Source of the DNA: an uncultured Oscillospiraceae bacterium | Lineage (GTDB): Bacteria > Bacillota > Clostridia > Oscillospirales > Oscillospiraceae | Length of the DNA: 56,510 bases | Assembly: GCA_934589835.1 (NCBI GenBank) | Contig: CAKTOK010000007.1 | Span: 1-56,510, forward strand | Direction: 5' to 3' | Part shown: positions 50,510 through 56,510 of the stretch, piece by piece | Position numbering within the stretch: the stretch's first letter is position 1 | Layout: every line of letters begins with the position of its first letter | Position numbers and translations under genes: made by a program | The notes under the pieces: generated by a model | The model's database searches: none | What the model was told of the DNA's origin: nothing | What the model saw: the letters and a program-made list of their open reading frames with translations, nothing else

Positions 50510-50516
50510 CAGCAAA

Positions 50517-50547
50517 GCAGGCGGAGACGCAATGCGTCTCCGCCTGC
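50517..50547 (-). terminator. Terminator of the hydrogenase operon
   Basis: The perfect 14-bp stem GCAGGCGGAGACGC with complement and 3-nt loop lies 11 bp past the HydA stop; on the minus strand TTTGCTG follows. Confidence 0.85.
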
Positions 50548-50558
50548 GGTAAGAGAGG

Positions 50559-52256
50559 TCAGGCGTCGTAATGGACGTGGAGCAGCTCGTGACACCGCTC
50601 CTCGCCGTAATTGGCCAGCATGGCGGTGACGATGGGGTTCTTCTCCGCCCGCTTGAACAGGGCGGAGGCGTCCGTATCGTACAGGCCCTGCTTGCGCTTG
50701 CGCTTCACGGCGGTGAGACCGTAGGGCTGGCCCGCGCCGCCCACGCAGCCGCCCTGACAGGTCATGACCTCTACCAGATGGTAAAAGCGTCTGCCTGCCT
50801 CAATGTCGGCGATCAGCTCCTTGGCGTGGATAAGACCGTTGACAATGGCGATGTGCAGCTCCTGTCCCTCCACGGTCAGCGTCACCTCGCGGATGGCGCC
50901 GTCGCCCCGCAGGTCCGTGACGGACATGGCGCGCAGGGCATTTTTGCTCTTGTCGGGCAGGCAGTGACGCACCACCGCCTCCGCCACGCCGCCGGTGACG
51001 CCGTAGATGGCGGCGGCGCCGGAGCCAAGACCGAAGGGAAGATCCGGAGACTCCAGCTCCAGCTCACGGAGCTGGATACCGTCCTCGCGGATCATGTCCA
51101 CCAGCTCGCGGGTGGTCAGCACCAGATCCACGTCGGGCCGCCCGTTGTGAATGAACTCGGGCCGCGCGGCCTCCATCTTCTTGGCGGTGCAGGGCATGAT
51201 GGCGATCTGGTAGGTGGTTCGCCCGTCGGCGGCGTCCTTGGCCGCGTACTTGTCGCGGATGACGGCGGCGAACATCTCCATGGGCGACTTGCAGGTGGAG
51301 ATGTTCCGGAGATACTTGGGATCGTTGAGCTCCAGATACTTGACCCACGCGGGACAGCAGCTGGTGAACATGGGGAAGGGCCCGCCGGCCTTCAGGCGCT
51401 GAAGGAACTCCTCCGCCTCGGTGATGGTGGTCATGTCCGCGCCGAAGTTGGTGTCGTACACCTCGTCCACGCCCATGAGCTTCAGCGCCGGAACCAGCTT
51501 ATCCATGACGTTGAGACCGGCGGGGAGGCCGAAGTCCTCGCCGATGGCCACGCGGACTGCCGGCGCGATCTGGACCACCACGCGCTTCTGAGGGTCGTGG
51601 ATGGCCCGCCATGCCGTGCCGATCTGATCGTTGACGGTGATGGCGCCGGTGGTGCAGACGGCGGCACACTGGCCGCAGCCCACGCACTTGGTCTCGCCCA
51701 GCTTCTTGTCGAAGGCGGGCATGATCTGCAGCTCGCTGCCGCGGAAGGCAAAGTTCAGAATGCCCTGTCCCTGCAGCTCCTCGCAGACACGGACACAGTC
51801 TCCGCAGAGAATGCACTTATTGGGGTCGCGGAACACCGCGTAGCTGGAGTAGTCCTTTTCATACTGAGGACGGGTGTTGGGAAAACGGATGTGCCGCACG
51901 CCGAACCGCTGGGCCAGCTCCTGCAGCCGGCAGTTGCCGCTTTTGGCGCAGGTGGTGCAGGAGCAGTCGTGAGCCGCCAGCAGCAGCTCCAGGATCATCC
52001 GGCGATGCTTCAGCAGCTTGGCGGTGTTGGTGCGGATCTCCATGCCGTCACGGGGCTCCATGGAGCAGGAGGCGTCCAGCTTACCGGTCTTCACATCCTC
52101 CACCATGCACATCCGGCAGGCGCCGTGGACCGACAGCTCGGAATAGTAGCAGAACGTGGGAATGTCGATACCGGCCTTGCGGATCACGGCCAGTACGTTT
52201 TTCTCCCCGTCGAACGGCACGCGCTGGCCGTCCACGATCATGATACCCTTTGCCAT
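50559..52256 (-). CDS. hydA: [FeFe] hydrogenase catalytic subunit (HydA/HndD, NAD-linked)
   Basis: A 565-residue modular hydrogenase. N-terminal 2Fe-2S ferredoxin domain (CYYSELSVHGACRMCMVE), a His-ligated 4Fe-4S segment (HDCSCTTCAKSGNC), two 4Fe-4S motifs (CILCGDCVRVC and CVGCGQCAAVC), then the H-cluster domain with L1 TSCCPAWVKY, L2 MPCTAKKMEA and L3 VMTCQGGCVGGAGQP. L3 differs slightly from the more usual CPGGCxxGGGQP. With the two flavoprotein-type subunits upstream it should form a multimeric hydrogenase that couples H2 formation to NADH and ferredoxin. It is cytosolic. It begins 3 bp after the stop of the HydB gene. Confidence 0.96.
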   Translation of the reverse strand: MAKGIMIVDGQRVPFDGEKNVLAVIRKAGIDIPTFCYYSELSVHGACRMCMVEDVKTGKLDASCSMEPRDGMEIRTNTAKLLKHRRMILELLLAAHDCSCTTCAKSGNCRLQELAQRFGVRHIRFPNTRPQYEKDYSSYAVFRDPNKCILCGDCVRVCEELQGQGILNFAFRGSELQIMPAFDKKLGETKCVGCGQCAAVCTTGAITVNDQIGTAWRAIHDPQKRVVVQIAPAVRVAIGEDFGLPAGLNVMDKLVPALKLMGVDEVYDTNFGADMTTITEAEEFLQRLKAGGPFPMFTSCCPAWVKYLELNDPKYLRNISTCKSPMEMFAAVIRDKYAAKDAADGRTTYQIAIMPCTAKKMEAARPEFIHNGRPDVDLVLTTRELVDMIREDGIQLRELELESPDLPFGLGSGAAAIYGVTGGVAEAVVRHCLPDKSKNALRAMSVTDLRGDGAIREVTLTVEGQELHIAIVNGLIHAKELIADIEAGRRFYHLVEVMTCQGGCVGGAGQPYGLTAVKRKRKQGLYDTDASALFKRAEKNPIVTAMLANYGEERCHELLHVHYDA

Positions 52257-52259
52257 GGC

Positions 52260-54152
52260 TCACTCCTCCTCAATGGCGTCGATAGCGCCGAACGGGCAGG
52301 CGCCCCAGCAGGCGCCGCAGTGGATGCACTTCTCGTTGTCGATGGTATAGGGCATACGGAGCTGGCCGCTGATGGCGTCCATGGGACAGTTCCGCGCGCA
52401 CTTGCCGCAGCCCTTGCACAGATCGGCCTTGATCTCCAGACGGCGCTTGCGCCCGTTGCAGATGGGACAGTGACGGTCCACCACATGGCGCAGGTAGTCC
52501 TGCCGGAAGTTTTGCAGCGTGCTCATCACCGGCTTGCAGGCCGTCTGGCCCAGACCGCACAGGGCCGTGTCGGTGATGGTGTCCGACAGGGACTCCAGCA
52601 GCTCCAGATCCTCCATGGTGCCCTCGTTGGCGATGATGCGCTCCAGCGTTTCCAGCATCCGCTTGGTGCCCTCGCGGCAGGGAGTGCATTTGCCGCAGCT
52701 CTCATTGCGGGTGAAATGCATGAAGAAGCGGGCCACCTCCACCATGCAGGTGTCCTCGTCCATGACCACCAGACCGCCGGAGCCGATGATGGCCCCCAGC
52801 TTCTTCAGGGAGTCGAAGTCCATGGGCACGTCCAGATGGGCCTCGGTGAGACAGCCGCCGGAGGGGCCGCCGATCTGTACGGCCTTGAATTTCTTGCCGT
52901 CGGGAATGCCGCCGCCGATGTCGAAGATGACCTCCCGCAGGGTGGTGCCCATGGGGACCTCCACCAAACCGGTGTTCACCACATTGCCGGTGAGGGCGAA
53001 GGTCTTGGTGCCGGAGCTGCTCTCCGTGCCGATCCCCTTATACCACGCGGCGCCCTTGCGGAGGATGCCCGGGACGTTGGCAAACGTCTCCACGTTGTTG
53101 AGGACCGTGGGCTTGCCCCACAGGCCCTGATCCACTGTGCGGGGCGGCTTGACCCGGGGCATTCCCCGCTTGCCCTCGATGGAGGCGGTCAGGGCGCTGC
53201 CCTCGCCGCAGACGAAGGCGCCGGCGCCGCGGTTGATATGGATATGGAAGCAGAAGCCGCTGCCCATGATGTCGTCGCCCAGCAGGCCGGCCTCCATTGC
53301 CCTGTCGATGGCGGTCTGGAGCCGCTTGACGGCCAGCGGGTACTCGGCGCGGACGTAGATATAGCCCTCGCCGGCGCCGGTGGCCACGCCGGCGATCATC
53401 ATGCCCTCCAGCACGGAATGGGGATTGCCCTCCATGATAGAGCGATCCATGAACGCGCCGGGGTCGCCCTCGTCGCCGTTGCAGACCACATATTTCACAT
53501 CGGACACGTTGCGGCGCACGCTTTCCCACTTGCGTCCGGCGGGGAAGCCGCCGCCGCCGCGGCCACGCAGGCCGGAGTCGGAGATCTCTTTACAGATATC
53601 GACGCCGGTCATGTCAAACAGCGCCTTCTCAAAGGCGCTGTAACCGCCCTTGGCAATGTACTCGTCCAGATCCTCGGCGTCGCTGGTGCCGCAGCTGGCC
53701 AGCACCACGCGGTGCTGCTTTTTATAGAAAGGGATATCCTCCTGACGGGGATAGGATACGCCGTCACGCTGATAGGTGAGCCGTTCGATGATCTCACCGC
53801 GCAGCACCGTCCTCTCCACGATCTCGCAGCAGTCCTCGGGCTTGACATGGATGTACATGACGCCCAGCGGCTCGATATGGACCAGCGGCCCCATCTCACA
53901 AAAGCCGTGGCAGCCGCTCATCTTGACGTGGAGGCTCTTTTCCTCGCCGCTGTGCTCCGTCAGGCCCACATACACCGACAGGCCACGACGCTCGCATTCC
54001 TGCCGCATGGTCTCGTAGACCTTCAGGGAGCCGCCGGCGATGCAGCCGGTGCCCGCGCAGATCAGGACGTTCACCGCGTCGCGGCTGCGGCGCAGGGCCT
54101 CCTCCGCCCGCTCCCGTCTGGTGCGGAAGCCGTCTCTTGTCAGGATGCTCAT
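52260..54152 (-). CDS. hydB: Hydrogenase/NADH dehydrogenase flavoprotein subunit (HydB/HndC, NuoF-like)
   Basis: A 630-residue subunit. A thioredoxin-like 2Fe-2S domain at about 25-115 (CAGTGCIAGGSLKVYE, KMSGCHGFCEMGP) precedes the NuoF core with NADH site GRGGGGFPAGRKWE, FMN site CNGDEGDPGAFMDR and the 4Fe-4S ligands in ESCGKCTPCREGTKRM. The C-terminus adds a 2x4Fe-4S ferredoxin domain (DLCKGCGKCARNCP and KCIHCGACWGACPFGA). It binds NAD(H) and FMN and is the site of electron bifurcation in such complexes. It overlaps the HydC gene by 4 bp. Confidence 0.96.
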   Translation of the reverse strand: MSILTRDGFRTRRERAEEALRRSRDAVNVLICAGTGCIAGGSLKVYETMRQECERRGLSVYVGLTEHSGEEKSLHVKMSGCHGFCEMGPLVHIEPLGVMYIHVKPEDCCEIVERTVLRGEIIERLTYQRDGVSYPRQEDIPFYKKQHRVVLASCGTSDAEDLDEYIAKGGYSAFEKALFDMTGVDICKEISDSGLRGRGGGGFPAGRKWESVRRNVSDVKYVVCNGDEGDPGAFMDRSIMEGNPHSVLEGMMIAGVATGAGEGYIYVRAEYPLAVKRLQTAIDRAMEAGLLGDDIMGSGFCFHIHINRGAGAFVCGEGSALTASIEGKRGMPRVKPPRTVDQGLWGKPTVLNNVETFANVPGILRKGAAWYKGIGTESSSGTKTFALTGNVVNTGLVEVPMGTTLREVIFDIGGGIPDGKKFKAVQIGGPSGGCLTEAHLDVPMDFDSLKKLGAIIGSGGLVVMDEDTCMVEVARFFMHFTRNESCGKCTPCREGTKRMLETLERIIANEGTMEDLELLESLSDTITDTALCGLGQTACKPVMSTLQNFRQDYLRHVVDRHCPICNGRKRRLEIKADLCKGCGKCARNCPMDAISGQLRMPYTIDNEKCIHCGACWGACPFGAIDAIEEE

Positions 54153-54628
54153 TGTGCCGCCTCCTTCCCGCGGAGCCGGTCCAGCTCCGCCAGCGCCGTC
54201 TCCGGCGTCATTTTGGCGTATACCTCGCCGTCGATGGTCATAGCGGGAGCCAGGCCGCAGGCCCCCAGACAGGCCACCGTCTCCAGCGTGAACACGCCGT
54301 CGGCGGAGGTTTTCTTCTTGCCCTCCAGCTTCAGATACTCATAGATGGCGTCATAGATGGGGCCGGACTTCCGGACGTGACAGGCCGTGCCGTCACAGAC
54401 CTTGATGATATGCTTCCCCTTGGGCTCCAGCGAAAAGTTTTCATAGAACGTGGCCACGCTGTATACCTGGGATACGCTGATGTGCAGCAGCTCCGCCACC
54501 AGCGTCATGTTCTCCTCGCTGAGATAATTCTCCGCAGCCTGAATGTCTTGCAGAATGGCGATGAGCTGTGCGCTGTCACCGCCGTGGGCCTGCACGATCC
54601 GGGCCGTCCTCTCCTCCTCGGGTCTCAT
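54149..54628 (-). CDS. hydC: Hydrogenase 2Fe-2S subunit (HydC/HndA, NuoE-like)
   Basis: A 159-residue thioredoxin-like ferredoxin. The helical N-terminal part (LIAILQDIQAAENYLSEENM) is followed by the 2Fe-2S domain with four ligands in VCDGTACHVRKSG and TVACLGACGLAPAM. It carries electrons within the NAD-linked hydrogenase complex. TGAGGAGG precedes the ATG. It is the first gene of the operon; the 5' region holds a palindromic operator candidate. Confidence 0.95.
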   Translation of the reverse strand: MRPEEERTARIVQAHGGDSAQLIAILQDIQAAENYLSEENMTLVAELLHISVSQVYSVATFYENFSLEPKGKHIIKVCDGTACHVRKSGPIYDAIYEYLKLEGKKKTSADGVFTLETVACLGACGLAPAMTIDGEVYAKMTPETALAELDRLRGKEAAQ

Positions 54629-54668
54629 ACTGTTTCCTCCTCAATTTGTCAGTCCCTTCCGTGGACCG

Positions 54669-54695
54669 TGTCAGGAAATCGTTAATTTTCTGACA
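54669..54695. promoter_or_regulatory. Inverted repeat in the hydrogenase operon control region
   Basis: TGTCAGGAAAT (54669-54679) and ATTTTCTGACA (54685-54695) pair at 10 of 11 positions across a 5-bp spacer, 41 bp upstream of the hydC ATG. On the minus strand a weak promoter (TTGAAG, 17 bp, TAAAGT) lies just upstream, so a bound protein would block it. The sequence differs from the Rex consensus. Confidence 0.5.
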
Positions 54696-54836
54696 CTCTA
54701 TCCTGTACTTTACCATATCGGAACCGCCGCTTCAACCAAAAAAGAGAATTATTTCTCACTGTGAAAACTTTCTCCCCTTTGCACAAAAACAGGTGAAAAG
54801 TTTGACAAAACCGACACTTGACAAGGGCGCAAAAAA

Positions 54837-54863
54837 GCGCGGGAGCCGTGGAGGCTCCCGCGC
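54837..54863 (-). terminator. Terminator of the ClC gene
   Basis: The 11-bp stem GCGCGGGAGCC/GGCTCCCGCGC with a 5-nt loop is followed by TTTTTTGCG on the minus strand. The stop of the ClC gene lies 13 bp away. Confidence 0.88.
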
Positions 54864-54875
54864 CGGCGGATGGGT

Positions 54876-56129
54876 TCATTCCTTGGTGTGGACGTTGATG
54901 AATTCCGCCCGCAGCTTGGAGTAGAGGATGGTCTGGCTGCTGTACAGGCCGCAGTAGCCGGAGATCACATAGCTGATGGCGCAGGCCATGGCGAAGTACA
55001 GCATCCCCTCGGCGCCGAACAGCTCCACGCTCAGGACCACCGAGGCGATGGGGCAGTTCACCGCGCCGCAGAACACGGCCACCAGCCCGATGGCGGCGGT
55101 GAAAGCGGGGGGCAGGCCCAGCAGTGTGCCGATCCAGCAGCCGAAGGCGGCGCCCACAAAGAAGGAGGGGACTACCTCGCCGCCCTTGAAGCCGCAGCCG
55201 ATGGTGACAGCGGTGAACAGCAGCTTCCACAGCCACGCCAGGCTGTCGGCCCGGCCCTCCAGCGCGCGGGAGATCACGTCCATGCCCGCACCGTTGTAGT
55301 CGTTGGTGCCCAGCAGCAGCGTCAGGGCCAGAATGACCGCGCCGCCTGCCGCCGCCCGCAGGTAGCTGTTTTTTACCAGCCGTGCCGCCAGATGCTCCGT
55401 AATGTGGAGACCGCGGCAGAACAGGATGCTCACCAGCGCGCAGAGAATGGCCAGCACCACCACCAGCAGCATGGTCCATGCGTCCAGCGGCGGCATGGCT
55501 ACGGTGAAGCGGGTGGGAGGCACGCCCATCAGCAGGGAGACGAGGTAGCCGGTCATGGCGGCGGTGATGCAGGGGATCAGCCCCGCGTAGTACAGCACGC
55601 CCACGCTGATGACCTCCAGTGCGAACACGGTGGCGGTCAGAGGCGTACCGAACAGAGCGGAGAAAACGCCGCTCATGCCGCACAGCGTGGCCAGCGGCAG
55701 ATCCTTCTCGCCTAATTGCAGCAGCTTGCCGGTGCGGTAGCCGATGCCGCCGCCGATCTGGAGCGCCGCGCCCTCGCGGCCGGCGCTGCCGCCGCACAGG
55801 TGCGTAATGACGGTGGCCACAAAGATCAGCGGCACCAGCAGCACCGGTATGTCGGAGCCGAAATGCACGGATTCGATGACGGCGTTGGTGCCCTTTCCCT
55901 CCAGACGGCACAGGCGGTACAGCCCCACGATCACAAGACCGCCCAGAGGCAGGAGATACAGGACCCACGGGTGGGCCAGACGCAGCTCGGTGGCATAGTT
56001 CACGCCCAGATGGAACAATGCGCCCACCAGCCCGCCGACGCCGCCCACCAGGCCGCCCACCACGATCCATTTCAGCAGCGTCGATGCGTACAGTCCCGCA
56101 TGAGAAGCATATTGCCGCAGCCGCTCCAT
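54876..56129 (-). CDS. ClC-family anion channel/antiporter (CLC-F-like motif variant)
   Basis: A 417-residue membrane protein with about ten helices. ClC hallmarks are GKGTNAVIESVH, THLCGGSAGREGAALQIGGG (the GREGP-type gating segment), SGVFSALFGTPLTATVFALE and GCGFKGGEVVPSFFVGA. The first filter motif, GSGIP in standard ClCs, is GSDIP here, and GREGA replaces GREGP; this looks closer to the fluoride-exporting CLC-F branch (GREGTA), though not identical. It could export fluoride or move chloride. The ATG at 56129 is used because an earlier frame start overlaps the -10 box. No fluoride riboswitch fits in the ~30-nt leader. Confidence 0.9.
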   Translation of the reverse strand: MERLRQYASHAGLYASTLLKWIVVGGLVGGVGGLVGALFHLGVNYATELRLAHPWVLYLLPLGGLVIVGLYRLCRLEGKGTNAVIESVHFGSDIPVLLVPLIFVATVITHLCGGSAGREGAALQIGGGIGYRTGKLLQLGEKDLPLATLCGMSGVFSALFGTPLTATVFALEVISVGVLYYAGLIPCITAAMTGYLVSLLMGVPPTRFTVAMPPLDAWTMLLVVVLAILCALVSILFCRGLHITEHLAARLVKNSYLRAAAGGAVILALTLLLGTNDYNGAGMDVISRALEGRADSLAWLWKLLFTAVTIGCGFKGGEVVPSFFVGAAFGCWIGTLLGLPPAFTAAIGLVAVFCGAVNCPIASVVLSVELFGAEGMLYFAMACAISYVISGYCGLYSSQTILYSKLRAEFINVHTKE

Positions 56130-56167
56130 ATCCTTCACCGCCTTTTCGCTTTCTTTCGTGAAATTGT

Positions 56168-56196
56168 AGTATACCATGTTACGAAGGGGCTGTCAA
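56168..56196 (-). promoter_or_regulatory. Promoter of the ClC gene
   Basis: On the minus strand a consensus TTGACA (56191-56196) and TATACT (56168-56173) are 17 bp apart, so the transcript starts about 30 bp before the ATG. Confidence 0.85.
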
Positions 56197-56275
56197 ACCG
56201 TCGGAACGGGTGCAGACTTTCTTTGCGTGAGGCTGAAAATCTTTTAGTTTTCCTGACATATTTTCATTTTCCCTG

Positions 56276-56304
56276 TTGATTCCGCCGCCGCTTTGCCGTA
56301 TACT
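56276..56304 (+). promoter_or_regulatory. Promoter of serC
   Basis: TTGATT (56276-56281) and TATACT (56299-56304) are 17 bp apart, giving a leader of ~60 nt before serC. Confidence 0.75.
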
Positions 56305-56373
56305 ATGAAGCAGCAAGGAAAACCGGGCAAAGAGGAACAACCACAATCATATACAAAACAGGAGGAAAACCAA

Positions 56374-56510
56374 ATGAAATACGGTCGTACTTTCAATTTC
56401 TCCGCCGGCCCCGCCATGATGCCGGAGCCTGTTCTGGAGGAGATCCGCGATGAGATGATGAACTACCGCGGCAGCGGTATGTGCGTCATGGAGATGAGCC
56501 ACCGCTCCAA
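56374..56510 (+). CDS. serC: Phosphoserine aminotransferase (partial, runs off the right edge)
   Basis: The first 45 codons read [20 protein letters not shown], then a stretch ending [13 protein letters not shown], which is the conserved N-terminus of SerC. The enzyme converts 3-phosphohydroxypyruvate and glutamate to phosphoserine with pyridoxal phosphate, the second step of serine synthesis. GGAGG precedes the ATG by about eight bases. The gene has its own promoter and is divergent from the ClC gene. Confidence 0.92.
   Translation, partial: MKYGRTFNFSAGPAMMPEPVLEEIRDEMMNYRGSGMCVMEMSHRS

Noticed and set aside
50571..54344. A plus-strand open frame of about 1,250 codons opposite the hydrogenase operon
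   Set aside because: Same cause. The three hydrogenase genes fully explain the region; the antisense protein shows no domain.
56130..56330. Fluoride riboswitch before the ClC gene
   Set aside because: The consensus promoter puts the transcript start about 30 nt before the ATG, leaving no room for the ~50-80-nt aptamer, and the usual conserved pieces were not seen.

Overview
The window looks like chromosome from a GC-rich, strictly anaerobic, spore-forming gut Clostridium of the Oscillospiraceae/Ruminococcaceae type. The evidence is an electron-bifurcating [FeFe] hydrogenase, a glycyl-radical enzyme with its activase, SpoVT- and GerMN-type sporulation proteins, DUF4317/DUF6512/DUF6320 proteins, a large serine recombinase and an NHLM-type peptide exporter. 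No rRNA or tRNA gene and no CRISPR array was seen. Most genes have a clear AGGAGG-type ribosome binding site, and many intergenic regions hold sigma-A promoters with 17-bp spacers.

Layout. (1) 1-6294, minus strand: an NHLM peptide-export operon read from 6294 towards 1. It encodes a short HlyD-like adaptor, a C39-peptidase ABC exporter, a second ABC exporter, a small acidic protein, an ECF sigma factor, a double-glycine-leader peptide with a zinc-ribbon-like core, and the start of a Nif11-type leader peptide that runs off the left edge. (2) 6284-8902: a doubtful small ORF, a GNAT acetyltransferase and a DUF4317 protein. (3) 8937-22557: a catabolic island built round an unassigned glycyl-radical enzyme (GRE). 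It holds a C_GCAxxG_C_C protein, a CoA-disulfide-reductase/rhodanese, an AraC regulator, the GRE, its activase, a VOC protein, two BtpA/SgcQ TIM-barrel proteins, an SDR dehydrogenase and a polar-amino-acid-type ABC importer. Two promoters 13 kb apart carry the same 37-bp element (36/37 identical) in the same register to the -35 box. (4) 22786-25663: a mobile-element end with a small hypothetical protein, a broken RhuM gene, and a large serine recombinase fused in frame to the last ~149 residues of the sporulation regulator SpoVT.

(5) 25679-29020: TPM-domain protein, TelA and XpaC (minus strand), with a 106-bp duplication of the telA 3' end. A DUF6512 membrane protein follows. (6) 29677-41661, plus strand: two peptidases (M24 and PepD), then a lipoprotein/histidine kinase/response regulator sensor set, a second binding protein, an ABC ATPase, a fused two-domain permease and a HAD hydrolase. 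(7) 41668-45107, minus: ComEA-like protein, OmpR-type regulator, histidine kinase and GerMN lipoprotein, divergent from a D,D-carboxypeptidase and an RluA-type pseudouridine synthase (45217-47247). (8) 47331-50434, minus: a small membrane protein, a DUF6320 protein and an esterase-acyltransferase fusion. (9) 50559-54628, minus: a three-gene NAD-linked [FeFe] hydrogenase (HydC-HydB-HydA order) with a palindromic operator candidate. (10) 54876-56129: a ClC-type anion transporter, then a divergent promoter and the first 45 codons of serC at the right edge.

The strongest candidates for undescribed biology are the co-regulated GRE island, whose GRE has Gly-Cys-Ile-Gln-Pro where the characterised dehydratase-type enzymes have Gly-Cys-Val-Glu-Pro; the recombinase-SpoVT fusion, which resembles the attR side of a skin-like sporulation-gene insertion; and the NHLM exporter with its own sigma factor and a zinc-ribbon peptide. 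All assignments come from reading motifs and family resemblance by eye. No database search was run.
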